Assembly (NCBI GenBank): GCA_038230255.1
Contig: JBBRNP010000007.1
Coordinates: 1 to 64,000, forward strand
Origin: AV40 sp038230255
Lineage (GTDB): Bacteria; Verrucomicrobiota; Verrucomicrobiia; Chthoniobacterales; UBA10450
DNA length: 64,000 nucleotides
Reading direction: 5' to 3'
Positions 25,060 through 34,747 of the stretch are shown here, one piece after another; the stretch's first letter is position 1; every line of letters starts with the position of its first letter. A model generated the notes under the pieces. It did not search any database and had not been told where the DNA came from. It saw only the letters and a list, made by a program, of their open reading frames with translations. Made by a program: the position numbers and the translations under genes.

Positions 25060-25803
25060 ATGAAGGCGCTTTCGGTCATTTTGATCGCCCACAACGAAGA
25101 GCAGGCAATAGGCCGGATGCTGAAAGGCCTGCTGGCCAACTACGACCAGGAGATCCTCGAGATCATCGTGGTGGACGATGCTTCAAAAGACGGGACCGCA
25201 GAAATTGTGGAGACCTGGAGCAAACGAAACGCCAAAGTGGTTTTGGTCAAACGTACGCCGCCTTGTGGAGTTGGACGCGCGTTGAAAACCGGTTTTGCTC
25301 GAATCAACCCGAAAGCGGAGTGCGTGCTTTCGATGGACAGCGACTTTGTCGAAAACATCGGCCAGGTCAGGGCGCTGATCGCCGCATTCGACCAGCAAAG
25401 GTGCGATGGCGTAATCGGTTCCCGTTTTGTCAAAGGCGGGAAAGTGGTCGGTTATCCTTTTCTCAAACTTTTAATGAACCGTTTATTTCACTGGGTCGTG
25501 AAAATCATTTTCCAGATCAAGCAGAACGATCTCACCAATAACTTCAAACTTTACCGCGCGACGATTTTTAAATCGATGCCGTGGAAGAGCAACGGTTTTG
25601 CCATGAACGCCGAAACAGGGCTGCTCCCAATTCTTTTTGGATATCAAATCGTGGAGATGCCGGTGGTGTGGGTTGATCGAAGTCCGCAGATGGGCCGGTC
25701 AAAATTTGGCCTGCTCAAACATGGCAGCGGCTATATCCAGGTCATCTTCCACGCGCTGCGCTGTGCCTGGTCAAGGAAACCTGTTACACCGAATTCAGCC
25801 TAG
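25060..25803 (+). CDS. Family 2 glycosyltransferase, dolichyl-phosphate-mannose/undecaprenyl-phosphate type
   Basis: The 247-residue GT-A fold enzyme has SVILIAHNEEQAIGRML at the N-terminus, the nucleotide-binding VVDDASKDGT (about 38-47), the MDSDF DxD-type motif (about 92-96), GSRFVKGG and the late NLTNNFKLYRA-like segment (NDLTNNFKLYRATIF). Such proteins transfer a sugar from a nucleotide donor to a polyprenyl phosphate or a membrane acceptor. It has no C-terminal membrane helices. It opens the plus-strand glycosyltransferase cluster and is followed after 20 bases by an integral membrane protein. Confidence 0.9.
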   Translation: MKALSVILIAHNEEQAIGRMLKGLLANYDQEILEIIVVDDASKDGTAEIVETWSKRNAKVVLVKRTPPCGVGRALKTGFARINPKAECVLSMDSDFVENIGQVRALIAAFDQQRCDGVIGSRFVKGGKVVGYPFLKLLMNRLFHWVVKIIFQIKQNDLTNNFKLYRATIFKSMPWKSNGFAMNAETGLLPILFGYQIVEMPVVWVDRSPQMGRSKFGLLKHGSGYIQVIFHALRCAWSRKPVTPNSA

Positions 25804-25823
25804 GCCATTACTTCCAAGCAAGC

Positions 25824-27101
25824 GTGAGCGAAAAGGAACAGTTTCCAGCCGAATCGACCCGTCCAAACTGGTCGGGGATTGGCTTGTTACTGGTGGTCAA
25901 TTTAATCGCCCTTAGCTTGTTGTATTCGCCCGGCACGGGTGACGTTGCCATTTGGCGAACTTGGATTGATCAAATGTCGGCGTTTGGACTGGTGGGCGGC
26001 TTCGTCCACAGCGGAACAGATTATCCGCCGCTCTCCCTTATCATTTTGGAGACGGTTTCACGGTGCTCCGATGCGTTCGGCATCGCTGTTCTCCTGGCGC
26101 TGAAGTGGTCGCTGTTCATCTTTCTGATTACGACAGCAGGCAGTTTTTACTGGTTCTCGCGCGACCTGATTCTGACTGCCGCGCTTGAGTTCAGTTTGAT
26201 CTTGAACAGCGTCGCGCTCGGCTATCTGGATATTTATTTCGCGCCCTTTCTGGTCGCGGCATTTTTTTGCCTTCAGCGAGGACGTTTGAAGCTGGGAGTT
26301 CTCATGCTCGCCGTTAGTTGCGCGATCAAATGGCAACCTTTGCTGATCGCACCTTTTGTTTGCATCTACGTGATAGCGGCCACCGGCGAGGGCTTATCAG
26401 GACGTGACAAAGCGTTTAAGCGGGCGCTTCCGTTCATCATTGCCGCGTTGGTTGTTGCTCTCCCGATGTTCATGATGTTCGGCGTGGGAGCAATCATCAA
26501 CTCGCTCCAACGCGCGATGACCCGACATAATTTCATTTCGGGCTACGCGTTGAATTTTGGCTGGCTGCACACGTGGGCGCTGCATCTCTGGTCTCCTGAG
26601 AAGTATGGAAGCCTTCAAAATGGAGAGATCGATTTAATCCAAACACGCGACGCACTGGTAATACTCCCCGAAAAGATCCTGTTCTATCTTAGTTATGCGG
26701 CGATCCTCATCGCTTTCGCGCTCCAGAAGAAAACGTTCAAGCAGCTAGTCATTTACTCGATGCTGGGATACCTAAGTTACTTTCTTTTCAATACCGGCGC
26801 GCATGAGAACCATTTGTTTCCGATCGCGTGCCTCGCGTGGATCCTGGTCTTCATCGATTCAAAGGAACTGATCCGTGCTATCAACTTCAGCATTGCGGCG
26901 AACATCAATCTGTTCATTTTCTTTGGAGTGTTTGGCCAGAGGGTCCAGCATGTCATTGCAGGCGTCGATCTCACCCTCTGGTTTGCCTTGGCGAACATCG
27001 GTTTGTTCATCGGGCTGCTACTTCACACGTTTAGGACCGATCATATTGGGTTTAAGTTTTGGGCCAGCCAATCTGCGTCAAATGTGACGGCTACCGACTG
27101 A
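25824..27101 (+). CDS. Multi-spanning GT-C-like membrane glycosyltransferase
   Basis: The 425-residue protein starts at GTG and has about ten hydrophobic helices. The first periplasmic loop carries acidic residues after helix 1 (SPGTGDVAIWRTWIDQM, then SGTDYPPLSL), the layout of GT-C enzymes that use a polyprenyl-phosphate sugar. A later helix-loop (SCAIKWQPLLIAPF) is also typical of mannosyltransferase-like GT-C families. It probably uses the lipid-linked sugar made by the neighbouring GT2 enzymes to glycosylate an envelope component. The precise acceptor is unknown. Confidence 0.75.
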   Translation: MSEKEQFPAESTRPNWSGIGLLLVVNLIALSLLYSPGTGDVAIWRTWIDQMSAFGLVGGFVHSGTDYPPLSLIILETVSRCSDAFGIAVLLALKWSLFIFLITTAGSFYWFSRDLILTAALEFSLILNSVALGYLDIYFAPFLVAAFFCLQRGRLKLGVLMLAVSCAIKWQPLLIAPFVCIYVIAATGEGLSGRDKAFKRALPFIIAALVVALPMFMMFGVGAIINSLQRAMTRHNFISGYALNFGWLHTWALHLWSPEKYGSLQNGEIDLIQTRDALVILPEKILFYLSYAAILIAFALQKKTFKQLVIYSMLGYLSYFLFNTGAHENHLFPIACLAWILVFIDSKELIRAINFSIAANINLFIFFGVFGQRVQHVIAGVDLTLWFALANIGLFIGLLLHTFRTDHIGFKFWASQSASNVTATD

Positions 27102-27117
27102 ACAATACTTCTTTCCA

Positions 27118-27889
27118 GTGACAACCGGATCGACATCGCGCTTATCGCTTCTTTCCGTCATTATTCCGGCCCGAAACGAGGAAGAGTGCATCGCTACTAC
27201 TCTTGAACATCTTCATGCCGAACTAAGATTGCGCGGCGTTCCGCATGAAATAATCGCGGTGGACGATTGCAGCACGGATCAAACCTGGAAGATCCTGCAA
27301 GAGTTGGCCGCGCGCTTGTCAGAGTTGCGGCCGATTCAAAATGACTCCGAGCACGGCTACGGCAGGGCCGTCCTCCGTGGCCTTGATTGTATGAAAGGTG
27401 ACGCTGCGGTGATTATGATGGCAGATGAGTCGGATGACTGCCACGACCGTCGTTCGATACTGGGAGAAGCTCAATGAAGGCTATGACTGCGTTTTCGGCA
27501 GTCGCTTCATCAAAGATAGCGCCGTTATCGGCTATCCAACCTTCAAGCTAGTAATTAATCGGCTCGCTAACTTATTCCTTAGTGTGCTCTTTAACATTAA
27601 ACTTAACGACACGACCAATGCGTTCAAAGCTTACCGAAAGGTTGCAATCGATGGCTGTCGTCCTCTGATCTCGCCACATTTCAATCTCACCATCGAGCTG
27701 CCGCTAAAGGCAATCGTCCGCGGCTATTCATGGACAGTCATTCCTATTACCTGGCGAAACAGGCGTCATGGAATTGCCAAAATGCAGCTCAAAGAGATGG
27801 GCAGCCGATACCTGTTTATCTGCTTATACGTCTGGCTGGAGAAATACTTTAGCCGCGGCGATTACCGAAAGACAGAGTCCAGCAAGTGA
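27118..27889 (+). pseudogene. Family 2 glycosyltransferase interrupted by a frameshift
   Basis: From a GTG at 27118 the frame gives the GT2 N-terminus (SVIIPARNEEECIATTLEHL, AVDDCSTDQTWK, MMADESDDC). It shifts near 27440 and runs to a stop at 27477. The remaining two thirds (VVRYWEKLNEGYDCVFGSRF, LNDTTNAFKAYRK, WRNRRHGIAKMQLKEMG) continue in the +1 frame to 27889. Removing one base around 27440-27446 would restore a single protein of about 256 residues, similar in layout to the GT2 at 25060. Real mutation and assembly error cannot be told apart here. A GATCGACA core sits at 27128. Confidence 0.85.
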
Positions 27890-29541
27890 CCGGGATTCTC
27901 GAAAAGCTTTGGACTAATCGGGAGCGCGTGGGCTTGGACCTCGCTTTCTTAGTCCTAATCGCAATCGCGCTGATCAATGGAATTAAGACTACTGCGGGTG
28001 TCGCGTGGCCCTATGATCTCGATCAATTCCGCGATATCGGAATGGCACAGGCAATCCTCGATCATCGCTACGGCACAGATCATCTCTATGTTGGCGAAAC
28101 AATCTGGTACAATCCGCGGGTTTCGGCCATAGTCGCCGCGATCTCGAGTGTTAGCGGGATAACGCCGCCGCTAGTCGTCACTCAGGCGGGAGCCTATCTT
28201 AATCTTTTCGCGCCGATCGCGTTCTACTTATTGGTTACTTATCTTTTTGGTCGATTGGTTGCGCTGCTCGCGGTAGCGGCATTTCTCTTTGCTCCGATTG
28301 GCGATGCGCCATCATGGGCAGCGGCCACCTATTCGCCGTGGGTTTTCAGCCAAAATCTTTCTCAGGGATTCTTCTATCTGACTCTAGTGGCCTATGGCCA
28401 AGTCCTCGAGTCTCAGCAGTGGCGATGGTACTTTCTTGTCGGAATTCTACTTGGCGTCGCCTTTCTCGGTCACACGGCACCAGCTGTCATTCTCGGGATG
28501 ATTATCGTCATTGGATTGATGATGAACCCGGTGACGCAGAGTCAGCTTCGGTTCCGATCGGCATTCATTCCAAAGACGCTGCCGTTACTATTGATTCTGC
28601 TTGTCGCTTTTATCGTCAGTTTGCCGTTCACCATTTCAATTCTGTTTCATTATCACCTCCGGATCCTAAATCCCGTTCCGGGTAATTGGATTTACCCTCC
28701 ATTAGCTATTGATAAACTTTCCGATTTTACCCGGGGGTATCTCTCCTGGTTTAGCGCGATCTCGGCCGTCGGCCTCGTGGTTTTGCTCGGCGCGCGAAGC
28801 GTGAAGGCCGGAAAAATTGCCCTTCTGGCCTGGCTGATGATTTGTTGCGCCGCATTGGCGGTGAATGAATTGCAACAGATCATATCGCCCAAGCTGCATC
28901 TGATGTTTGTCCCGGCCCACCATTTCCTTTTCTATCTGAGAGCACTGCAAAACATTGTATTTGGTCTTGGGCTCGTGTGGATCTGCCGTTACCTGGCCCG
29001 AGGCCTCACGTCACTGTCTAGAAACAGATTTGATGAGGGCAATCGCTTGAGGCACGGTGCTGAGGCCGGACTTGTGGCGCTGGCACTCGTTGTTTTCCTG
29101 GTTCTTGCGTATCCCAAGTACCGCGCTCGTTTCGACTTTACCAACGCTCGCAGTCAGGCCGTCAGTTTTGCGGAAAGAAAAGCTTACCTCGACGCCTATC
29201 GCTGGATCCTGTCCAATACCAAGCCGGTCGATGTTTTTCTGTCGCTCAGCGGTGATCTCGATCTCAGCATCGTTGGGCCCGCGGACCGAAAGGTGGTCGT
29301 TACCTCTCAGCCCGAATTTTCCAATCCTTACGTGGACTGGCAATCTCGCTCGAACACCGCGTCGCAGATTGTCGAAAAATTTACTTCGGCCCCGTCCGAT
29401 GCACTCGCCGCTCTCGCGACCAATGGTGTCCATTACATCATCACGGCGCCGATCGATCAGTTCGACCGCGCCCCGTTCTCTTTTCTAACGAAGGAATTTG
29501 CCGAAGACGACGTCGTTATCTACAAGGTCCGGACCGAATAG
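27886..29541 (+). CDS. Multi-spanning membrane protein, GT-C/PMT-like
   Basis: The 551-residue protein has ten or more predicted membrane helices and a soluble C-terminal region (about 440-551). The first external loop has acidic residues and aromatic residues (VAWPYDLDQFRDIGMAQAIL), consistent with a GT-C glycosyltransferase. The C-terminal portion (YRWILSNTKPVDVFLSLSGD, LATNGVHYIIT) resembles the periplasmic domain of PMT-like proteins. Start codon GTG overlaps the TGA of the preceding frameshifted GT2 gene, implying one transcript and coupled translation. It ends the plus-strand glycan cluster. Confidence 0.72.
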   Translation: MTGILEKLWTNRERVGLDLAFLVLIAIALINGIKTTAGVAWPYDLDQFRDIGMAQAILDHRYGTDHLYVGETIWYNPRVSAIVAAISSVSGITPPLVVTQAGAYLNLFAPIAFYLLVTYLFGRLVALLAVAAFLFAPIGDAPSWAAATYSPWVFSQNLSQGFFYLTLVAYGQVLESQQWRWYFLVGILLGVAFLGHTAPAVILGMIIVIGLMMNPVTQSQLRFRSAFIPKTLPLLLILLVAFIVSLPFTISILFHYHLRILNPVPGNWIYPPLAIDKLSDFTRGYLSWFSAISAVGLVVLLGARSVKAGKIALLAWLMICCAALAVNELQQIISPKLHLMFVPAHHFLFYLRALQNIVFGLGLVWICRYLARGLTSLSRNRFDEGNRLRHGAEAGLVALALVVFLVLAYPKYRARFDFTNARSQAVSFAERKAYLDAYRWILSNTKPVDVFLSLSGDLDLSIVGPADRKVVVTSQPEFSNPYVDWQSRSNTASQIVEKFTSAPSDALAALATNGVHYIITAPIDQFDRAPFSFLTKEFAEDDVVIYKVRTE

Positions 29542-29542
29542 A

Positions 29543-29980
29543 TCACTCTTCAATCACATCGTCGGGTAGCTGGCCCCAGGATGTCGATGTTCTGGGAAAA
29601 TGCGAAGCGAGGGCCTGGCCGGCTTCTTCGATCGCTTCGACTAGTGCGTCCGTGAATTTCTCATTCCGGAAATGTTCGCGCATTCTCTCAACCAGCTGCT
29701 GCCAAAATGCTTCACCGCACTTTTCGTGGATCGCTTTATCGCCGACGACCGCGAACTTGTGGGCGCGCGGCGCCACAAAAATGAGCACGCCATTCCGGTC
29801 CGCTGTCTTATGCATGCCGAGTTGATGAAATTTCTTCTTCGCGGCCAGAAGCGGATCGCTGTCCAGTTTGCCGCGCTGGAGGAAGACACGGATCTCGCCG
29901 GAGGTTTTTGATTCCGCCTCGCGGATTGCGTGCACGATCCGGTCGTGCTCAAGCTTGCCCAGGAATTCTTTCGTTCGCAT
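29543..29980 (-). CDS. TPM-domain protein (small, soluble)
   Basis: The 145-residue protein contains a TPM (YgcG/Psb32-type) domain: IREAESKTSGEIRVFLQRGK, NGVLIFVAPRAHKFAVVGDK, EKCGEAFWQQLVERMREHF and TDALVEAIEEAGQALASHFP. No signal peptide is apparent. TPM domains occur in membrane-associated proteins of uncertain biochemical role; some have been assigned acid-phosphatase activity. It is the last gene of a lemA - TPM - TPM operon, 3 bases from the preceding gene. Confidence 0.87.
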   Translation of the reverse strand: MRTKEFLGKLEHDRIVHAIREAESKTSGEIRVFLQRGKLDSDPLLAAKKKFHQLGMHKTADRNGVLIFVAPRAHKFAVVGDKAIHEKCGEAFWQQLVERMREHFRNEKFTDALVEAIEEAGQALASHFPRTSTSWGQLPDDVIEE

Positions 29981-29983
29981 TGC

Positions 29984-30823
29984 TTACCAACTGCCGCTCG
30001 CGCCACCTCCGCCGCTAAATCCGCCACCGCCACTGAATCCGCTGAACCCACCACCGCCACCGCTGGATGACCAACCGCCACCTCCACCACCAAATCCCAT
30101 TGGGATGAAAATGGGGCCGCGTCGCCGCGACGAATAACTGTAGCCGCTAAATCGCCGCATAATTCTTGAAATAATCGTCAAGACGACGACAAAGATTATG
30201 AAAAACAAGAGGCTTGGCCTTGGCCCATTGCTATGTCTTTCCGTAACTGTTTTCCCGGTTCCGGTGTATTCGCCTCGAATCGCTTTGAATATGGAATTGA
30301 TCCCTTCGGCCAATCCGCCTTCGTAATCATTATTACGAAAATGCGGCGCGATATCGTTCCGTATGATTTGATCGCACGTGAGATCTGGAAGAGCGCCTTC
30401 CAAGCCGTAGCCCGATTGAATTCGCATCCGTCGATCTTTGACGAACACAAAGAGGACGGCGCCGTTGTTCAGTCCTTTTTGGCCCACCGTCCAGGCTTGG
30501 AACGTGCGCTGAGTGAAATCTTCAATCGAACTTTGTGACGGCATCGTCTGCCAGACCGCCACCAGGATCTGGTTGGAGGTTTCGCGCTCGAATTGGGCGA
30601 GCTGTTCGTTAAACCGATGGGCTGCTTCCTTCGAAACAACGCCGGCGTAATCGCTAAAGTACGCCGCCGGCTTCGGCGGAATTATCTCCGCGGCTTGGGA
30701 AGAAAATGCAAGCAGTCCAACCAGGGCGAGCGCAAGGTGGATCGAGCAGTCCCTTGCTCGATGCCTGAACTTATGCGCCTTCGGCGCCATATTTAACATC
30801 GCCCGACAGAGCGGCCGATCCAC
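29984..30823 (-). CDS. TPM-domain membrane protein with Gly-rich tail (YgcG-like)
   Basis: The protein has up to 279 residues from a GTG at 30823, one base after the lemA stop; internal ATGs about 9 and 12 codons in are alternatives. A signal peptide (LALALVGLLAFSSQAAE) precedes the TPM domain (VSKEAAHRFNEQLAQFERET, GAVLFVFVKDRRMRIQSGYG). Then comes one membrane helix (LLFFIIFVVVLTIISRIM) and a C-terminal tail dominated by Gly, Ser and Phe. This is the classical YgcG layout. The linkage with lemA upstream is conserved widely and supports joint function in the envelope. Confidence 0.9.
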   Translation of the reverse strand: MDRPLCRAMLNMAPKAHKFRHRARDCSIHLALALVGLLAFSSQAAEIIPPKPAAYFSDYAGVVSKEAAHRFNEQLAQFERETSNQILVAVWQTMPSQSSIEDFTQRTFQAWTVGQKGLNNGAVLFVFVKDRRMRIQSGYGLEGALPDLTCDQIIRNDIAPHFRNNDYEGGLAEGINSIFKAIRGEYTGTGKTVTERHSNGPRPSLLFFIIFVVVLTIISRIMRRFSGYSYSSRRRGPIFIPMGFGGGGGGWSSSGGGGGFSGFSGGGGFSGGGGASGSW

Positions 30824-30824
30824 C

Positions 30825-31490
30825 TTACGGCGTTGCAGCTGCGGTCGCAGCTGGCGAGGCCGCGGGTGCGGGCGAGCCGAAATTGAAATTCACGGTTGGC
30901 GCTTTTTCAGCGCCTTGTTGCGCTTCAAAAAATGGTCGCGGTGAAAACCCAAACATTCCGGCGATCATATTTGTTGGAAATCGACGCACGGCGACGTTGT
31001 AATCCTGAACGGTGGTGTTGAATTTGTTGCGCTCGACTGAAATGCGGTTCTCGGTTCCCTCCAGTTGCGCCTGCAGGCCTTGAAAGTTCTCGGTCGCGCG
31101 CAACTGCGGATAATTTTCTGCGACAACAAGCAACCGCGAGAGCGCGTTACTCAATTGACCCTGCGCCGCTTGAAAATCCTCGAGCTGCTTGGCGTCGGTT
31201 GGCGCCTTGCTCGGATCTAGTTGCACCCGGCCGACGCTGGCGCGCGCGTTGGTCACTTCGGTCAAGGTGGACTTCTCAAAATTGGCCGCGCCGGCCACAG
31301 TGTTCACGAGGTTTGGAATCAGGTCCGCACGTCGCTGGTAAACGGTTTGGACCTGCGCCCATTGCGCATCGACGCCCTGCTGCAAACCGACCAGCCGGTT
31401 GTAAGTCCCCCAGAAAAATAGTCCAATCACGAAGGCGATAACCAGGACGATGACAAGCAATCCGCCGCAACCGATCGCAAATTTATTCAT
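30825..31490 (-). CDS. lemA: LemA family membrane protein
   Basis: The 221-residue protein has one N-terminal membrane helix (LLVIVLVIAFVIGLFFWG), then the helical LemA domain (YNRLVGLQQGVDAQWAQVQT, YQRRADLIPNLVNTVAGAAN, NQFNTTVQDYN-like VERNKFNTTVQDYNVAVRRF, MIAGMFGFSPRPFFEA). The C-terminus is an Ala/Pro-rich tail. Its function is not defined. It is first in an operon with two TPM proteins. An AAGATCGACA word (31491-31500) abuts the start codon directly, occupying the place where a Shine-Dalgarno sequence would normally lie. Confidence 0.94.
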   Translation of the reverse strand: MNKFAIGCGGLLVIVLVIAFVIGLFFWGTYNRLVGLQQGVDAQWAQVQTVYQRRADLIPNLVNTVAGAANFEKSTLTEVTNARASVGRVQLDPSKAPTDAKQLEDFQAAQGQLSNALSRLLVVAENYPQLRATENFQGLQAQLEGTENRISVERNKFNTTVQDYNVAVRRFPTNMIAGMFGFSPRPFFEAQQGAEKAPTVNFNFGSPAPAASPAATAAATP

Positions 31491-31568
31491 AAGATCGACA
31501 ATGTAGGTGCCAGCAACCGTTCAGGAAAGGTCCGAGCCGGACTGGCATTTTCAGAGAAGCTGATACAG

Positions 31569-32609
31569 CTAACGTCCCAGGACAAGTCGCAAGAAATCGG
31601 AGTCGGAAAACTTGGCGCTCCACCCTTGCCGAACAATGATCGCGTTGAGCGATGGAATGATAAACAAGCGCTCATAATTAGAGCCAAGCGCGACGATCAT
31701 GTCGGACGGTGCCGCTCGGCAAATGCAGATGCCAGTCCAGTGCGCGCGTTGCCATTTCAGGTCGAGTTCCTTTTCGTAATCGATTTCGCGAGCGTTCGGC
31801 GCCTGCCGGTTCAACCAAAAGGTCAAACCGTAAGACGGATTTGGGCCGGAGCCGCTGAACGCCTGGCCGAGCAGGCTCGCCGGAACAATTTGTTTGCCGT
31901 TGTAAGTTCCGTGCCCGAGGACCAACTCCCCGAATCGCGCCCATTCCCGCGCGGTCAATTCAAAGCCGGTGGCCGGGAGCGGGTTGCCTCGCCCATCCCG
32001 CTTGAAGTCGAGACTTGTTAGGCCAAGTGGCGAAAGAACATTCTCCTGTAGATATGATACGGTTGACCGGCCGTTCAGCTTTCTCCGCAATACCTCAGTG
32101 AAAATTTGGATATGGCTCGGACCGTAGGCGAAGACCGAACCCGGCGCAGCAATCAGCGGTAATTGAACGGCGGTTGAATTCCGGTCGCGGATCGATTCGC
32201 TGTGCAGATGCGGCGCCGGCTCGATCCCGTCGGTTTGATTCAACAACTGGCGAATCGTGATCTGCGATTTGCGCGGATCGTTTTTCCATTCGGTGATCGT
32301 GTCAGCGACCCGATCGTCGAGTTTGATTAAACCGTCACGCACGGCACAAAGCGCGCCGATTCCCCAAAAGCTTTTTGTGCCGCTGAAAATCTTGCAGCGC
32401 ATCTCCGCGCCGCCGCCGTTCGCGTAATGCTCGAAAACGGTCTTGCCATTCTGCATCACGAGCATGGAAAAACCGCGTTTGTTTTCGGAATAGCTGGCAG
32501 CGCGCGCGCAATTACCGGGCTGGATGTCGGCGAACGTGATTGTTGGGATCGCGATCAGCGACGTGGCAACGCCATAACCCAACCACGAAGGCCACGAAGC
32601 AAATGTCAT
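31569..32609 (-). CDS. Serine hydrolase of the beta-lactamase / class C penicillin-binding family
   Basis: The 346-residue protein has the class C SxxK motif at S76-K79 (FSGTKS) and a Tyr motif near Y162 (FAYGPSH). The rest fits beta-lactamase-fold esterases and peptidases: KLDDRVADTITEW, ITIRQLLNQTDGI, ENVLSPLGLTSLDF, REWARFGELVLGHGTY. The N-terminus is secretory (VATSLIAIPTITFADI). The start is odd: the ATG and first nine or so codons are encoded inside an arm of the 32582-32644 inverted repeat, giving TFASWPSWL. The repeat therefore supplies the start region. The substrate is unknown. Confidence 0.85.
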   Translation of the reverse strand: MTFASWPSWLGYGVATSLIAIPTITFADIQPGNCARAASYSENKRGFSMLVMQNGKTVFEHYANGGGAEMRCKIFSGTKSFWGIGALCAVRDGLIKLDDRVADTITEWKNDPRKSQITIRQLLNQTDGIEPAPHLHSESIRDRNSTAVQLPLIAAPGSVFAYGPSHIQIFTEVLRRKLNGRSTVSYLQENVLSPLGLTSLDFKRDGRGNPLPATGFELTAREWARFGELVLGHGTYNGKQIVPASLLGQAFSGSGPNPSYGLTFWLNRQAPNAREIDYEKELDLKWQRAHWTGICICRAAPSDMIVALGSNYERLFIIPSLNAIIVRQGWSAKFSDSDFLRLVLGR

Positions 32610-32644
32610 TGAAGTTTCTTCGTGACCTTCGTGCTCTTCGTGGT
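32582..32644. repeat. Inverted repeat of the CACGAAGGACACGAAG family (copy B)
   Basis: The left arm ACCACGAAGGCCACGAAG and right arm CTTCGTGACCTTCGTGCTCTTCGTGGT can pair. It begins 16 bases after the scpB stop codon (minus strand), matching the position of copies A and C relative to their upstream genes. It overlaps the first codons of the serine hydrolase gene. Confidence 0.75.
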
Positions 32645-32660
32645 GCTGGTTACTAACGAA

Positions 32661-33296
<636 letters not shown>

Positions 33297-33301
33297 TGTT
33301 T

Positions 33302-34687
33302 CTAATTCGCGCCGATCGCGCTTTGGATCGCGTCCGCAATACGGTTGGCGTGTTTGTCGATCTTATCCAGTTCCCGCCCCTCGATCAAAAGGCGGATTTT
33401 TGACTCCGTGCCGGAATAGCGCAGAAGAACGCGACCTTTACCGGCCAGCTCGCGCTCGACTTCCTCGCGCAACTTAACAACTTCGCGCAATTCCTCGATC
33501 GGCGGTTTCGATTTGACCACGAGGTTGCGCTGCGCCTGTGGATATTTCTTGAGACATTTTTTCAATTGGCTCAGCGGTTGACCGGTCGTGTGCATGATCC
33601 GCAAGATTTGGAGTGCGCTGATGATTCCATCGCCGGTAGTTGTGAAATCGCGGAAGATAAGGTGCCCGCTCTGTTCGCCGCCCAGATTGAGATTTCGCGA
33701 AACCATTTCTTCAATCACGTAGCGATCGCCCACTTTGGTGCGAATCACCTTGCCGCCGTGGGCCGCGAGCGTTTCATCCAGGCCGAAATTACTCATCACG
33801 GTCGCGACCAGTGTGTTGTCGCGAAGTTGGTTCGATTTTAAAAGATCGAGCGCGGCGATAGCGAGAATTTCATCACCATCCACGATCTCGCCATTTTCAT
33901 CGCAAAGCAGAACCCGATCAGCGTCGCCATCGTGAGTGATACCGACATCGGCATCGGTCAGGCTTACGATGCGCTGAATTTCGTCAGGATGCGTGCTGCC
34001 GCAGCCGTCGTTGATATTCATTCCGTTCGGCTCGTTGTGGGCGATTGCAGTGTCGGCCCCGAGCTCGCGCAAGATGCACGGCGTCGACTTGTAGGCGGCG
34101 CCATTTGCGACATCGACGGCGATACGCAACTCTTCGAGCGACATTTTTCGCGGGAAACTGGCCTTGGCGAATTCGACGTAGCGGCCTAGCGCGTCGTCGA
34201 TGCGCGCGGCCCGCCCGATTTTGCCGGCAGTCGGCCGGATGTTGTCGATCTTGCCGGTAAAGACCAAGTCCTCGATTTGCGCTTCGACTTGATCGTCGAG
34301 TTTGTAACCATCGTGCCGGAAAAATTTAATGCCGTTGTCTTCGTAAGGATTATGGGAAGCGGAAAGAACAATGCCGGCATCGGCCCGGAGCGATCGAGTG
34401 ATGTAAGCTACGCCCGGCGTTGGCAACGGGCCGATGACGAGAACATCAACGCCGAGCGAAGTGATCCCGGCGACGAGCGCGTTCTCGAGCATGTAACCGG
34501 AAAGGCGAGTGTCTTTGCCGAGCACGATCTTCGGCCGCGCGCCTTCCGGAAGCGTGCGCGGATTTAATTGGGTGAAAACATGCGCCGCGGCGCGGCCAAG
34601 TTTGAGCGCGGTCTCGGCCGTGACCGGCTCGACGTTAGCAACACCGCGGACGCCGTCGGTGCCGAAAATCTTGGTCGCTTGTTTCAC
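33302..34687 (-). CDS. glmM: Phosphoglucosamine mutase
   Basis: GlmM interconverts glucosamine 6-phosphate and glucosamine 1-phosphate for UDP-GlcNAc, peptidoglycan and LPS synthesis. The 461-residue protein has FGTDGVRG at the N-terminus, the phosphoserine loop SASHNPYEDNG (S111), the metal loop DGDADR (253-258), the sugar-binding GGEQSGH and the phosphate-binding RYSGTE near the C-terminus. The SASHNP plus GGEQSGH combination separates GlmM from phosphomannomutases. Two AAGATCGACA words encode K-I-D (33355, 34243). scpB follows closely. Confidence 0.96.
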   Translation of the reverse strand: MKQATKIFGTDGVRGVANVEPVTAETALKLGRAAAHVFTQLNPRTLPEGARPKIVLGKDTRLSGYMLENALVAGITSLGVDVLVIGPLPTPGVAYITRSLRADAGIVLSASHNPYEDNGIKFFRHDGYKLDDQVEAQIEDLVFTGKIDNIRPTAGKIGRAARIDDALGRYVEFAKASFPRKMSLEELRIAVDVANGAAYKSTPCILRELGADTAIAHNEPNGMNINDGCGSTHPDEIQRIVSLTDADVGITHDGDADRVLLCDENGEIVDGDEILAIAALDLLKSNQLRDNTLVATVMSNFGLDETLAAHGGKVIRTKVGDRYVIEEMVSRNLNLGGEQSGHLIFRDFTTTGDGIISALQILRIMHTTGQPLSQLKKCLKKYPQAQRNLVVKSKPPIEELREVVKLREEVERELAGKGRVLLRYSGTESKIRLLIEGRELDKIDKHANRIADAIQSAIGAN

Positions 34688-34747
34688 CGCCTTACTGAAA
34701 CGCTCCGATGCCAGTTCGTAAACGGGAAAGTGCGAACTTAATGCACT

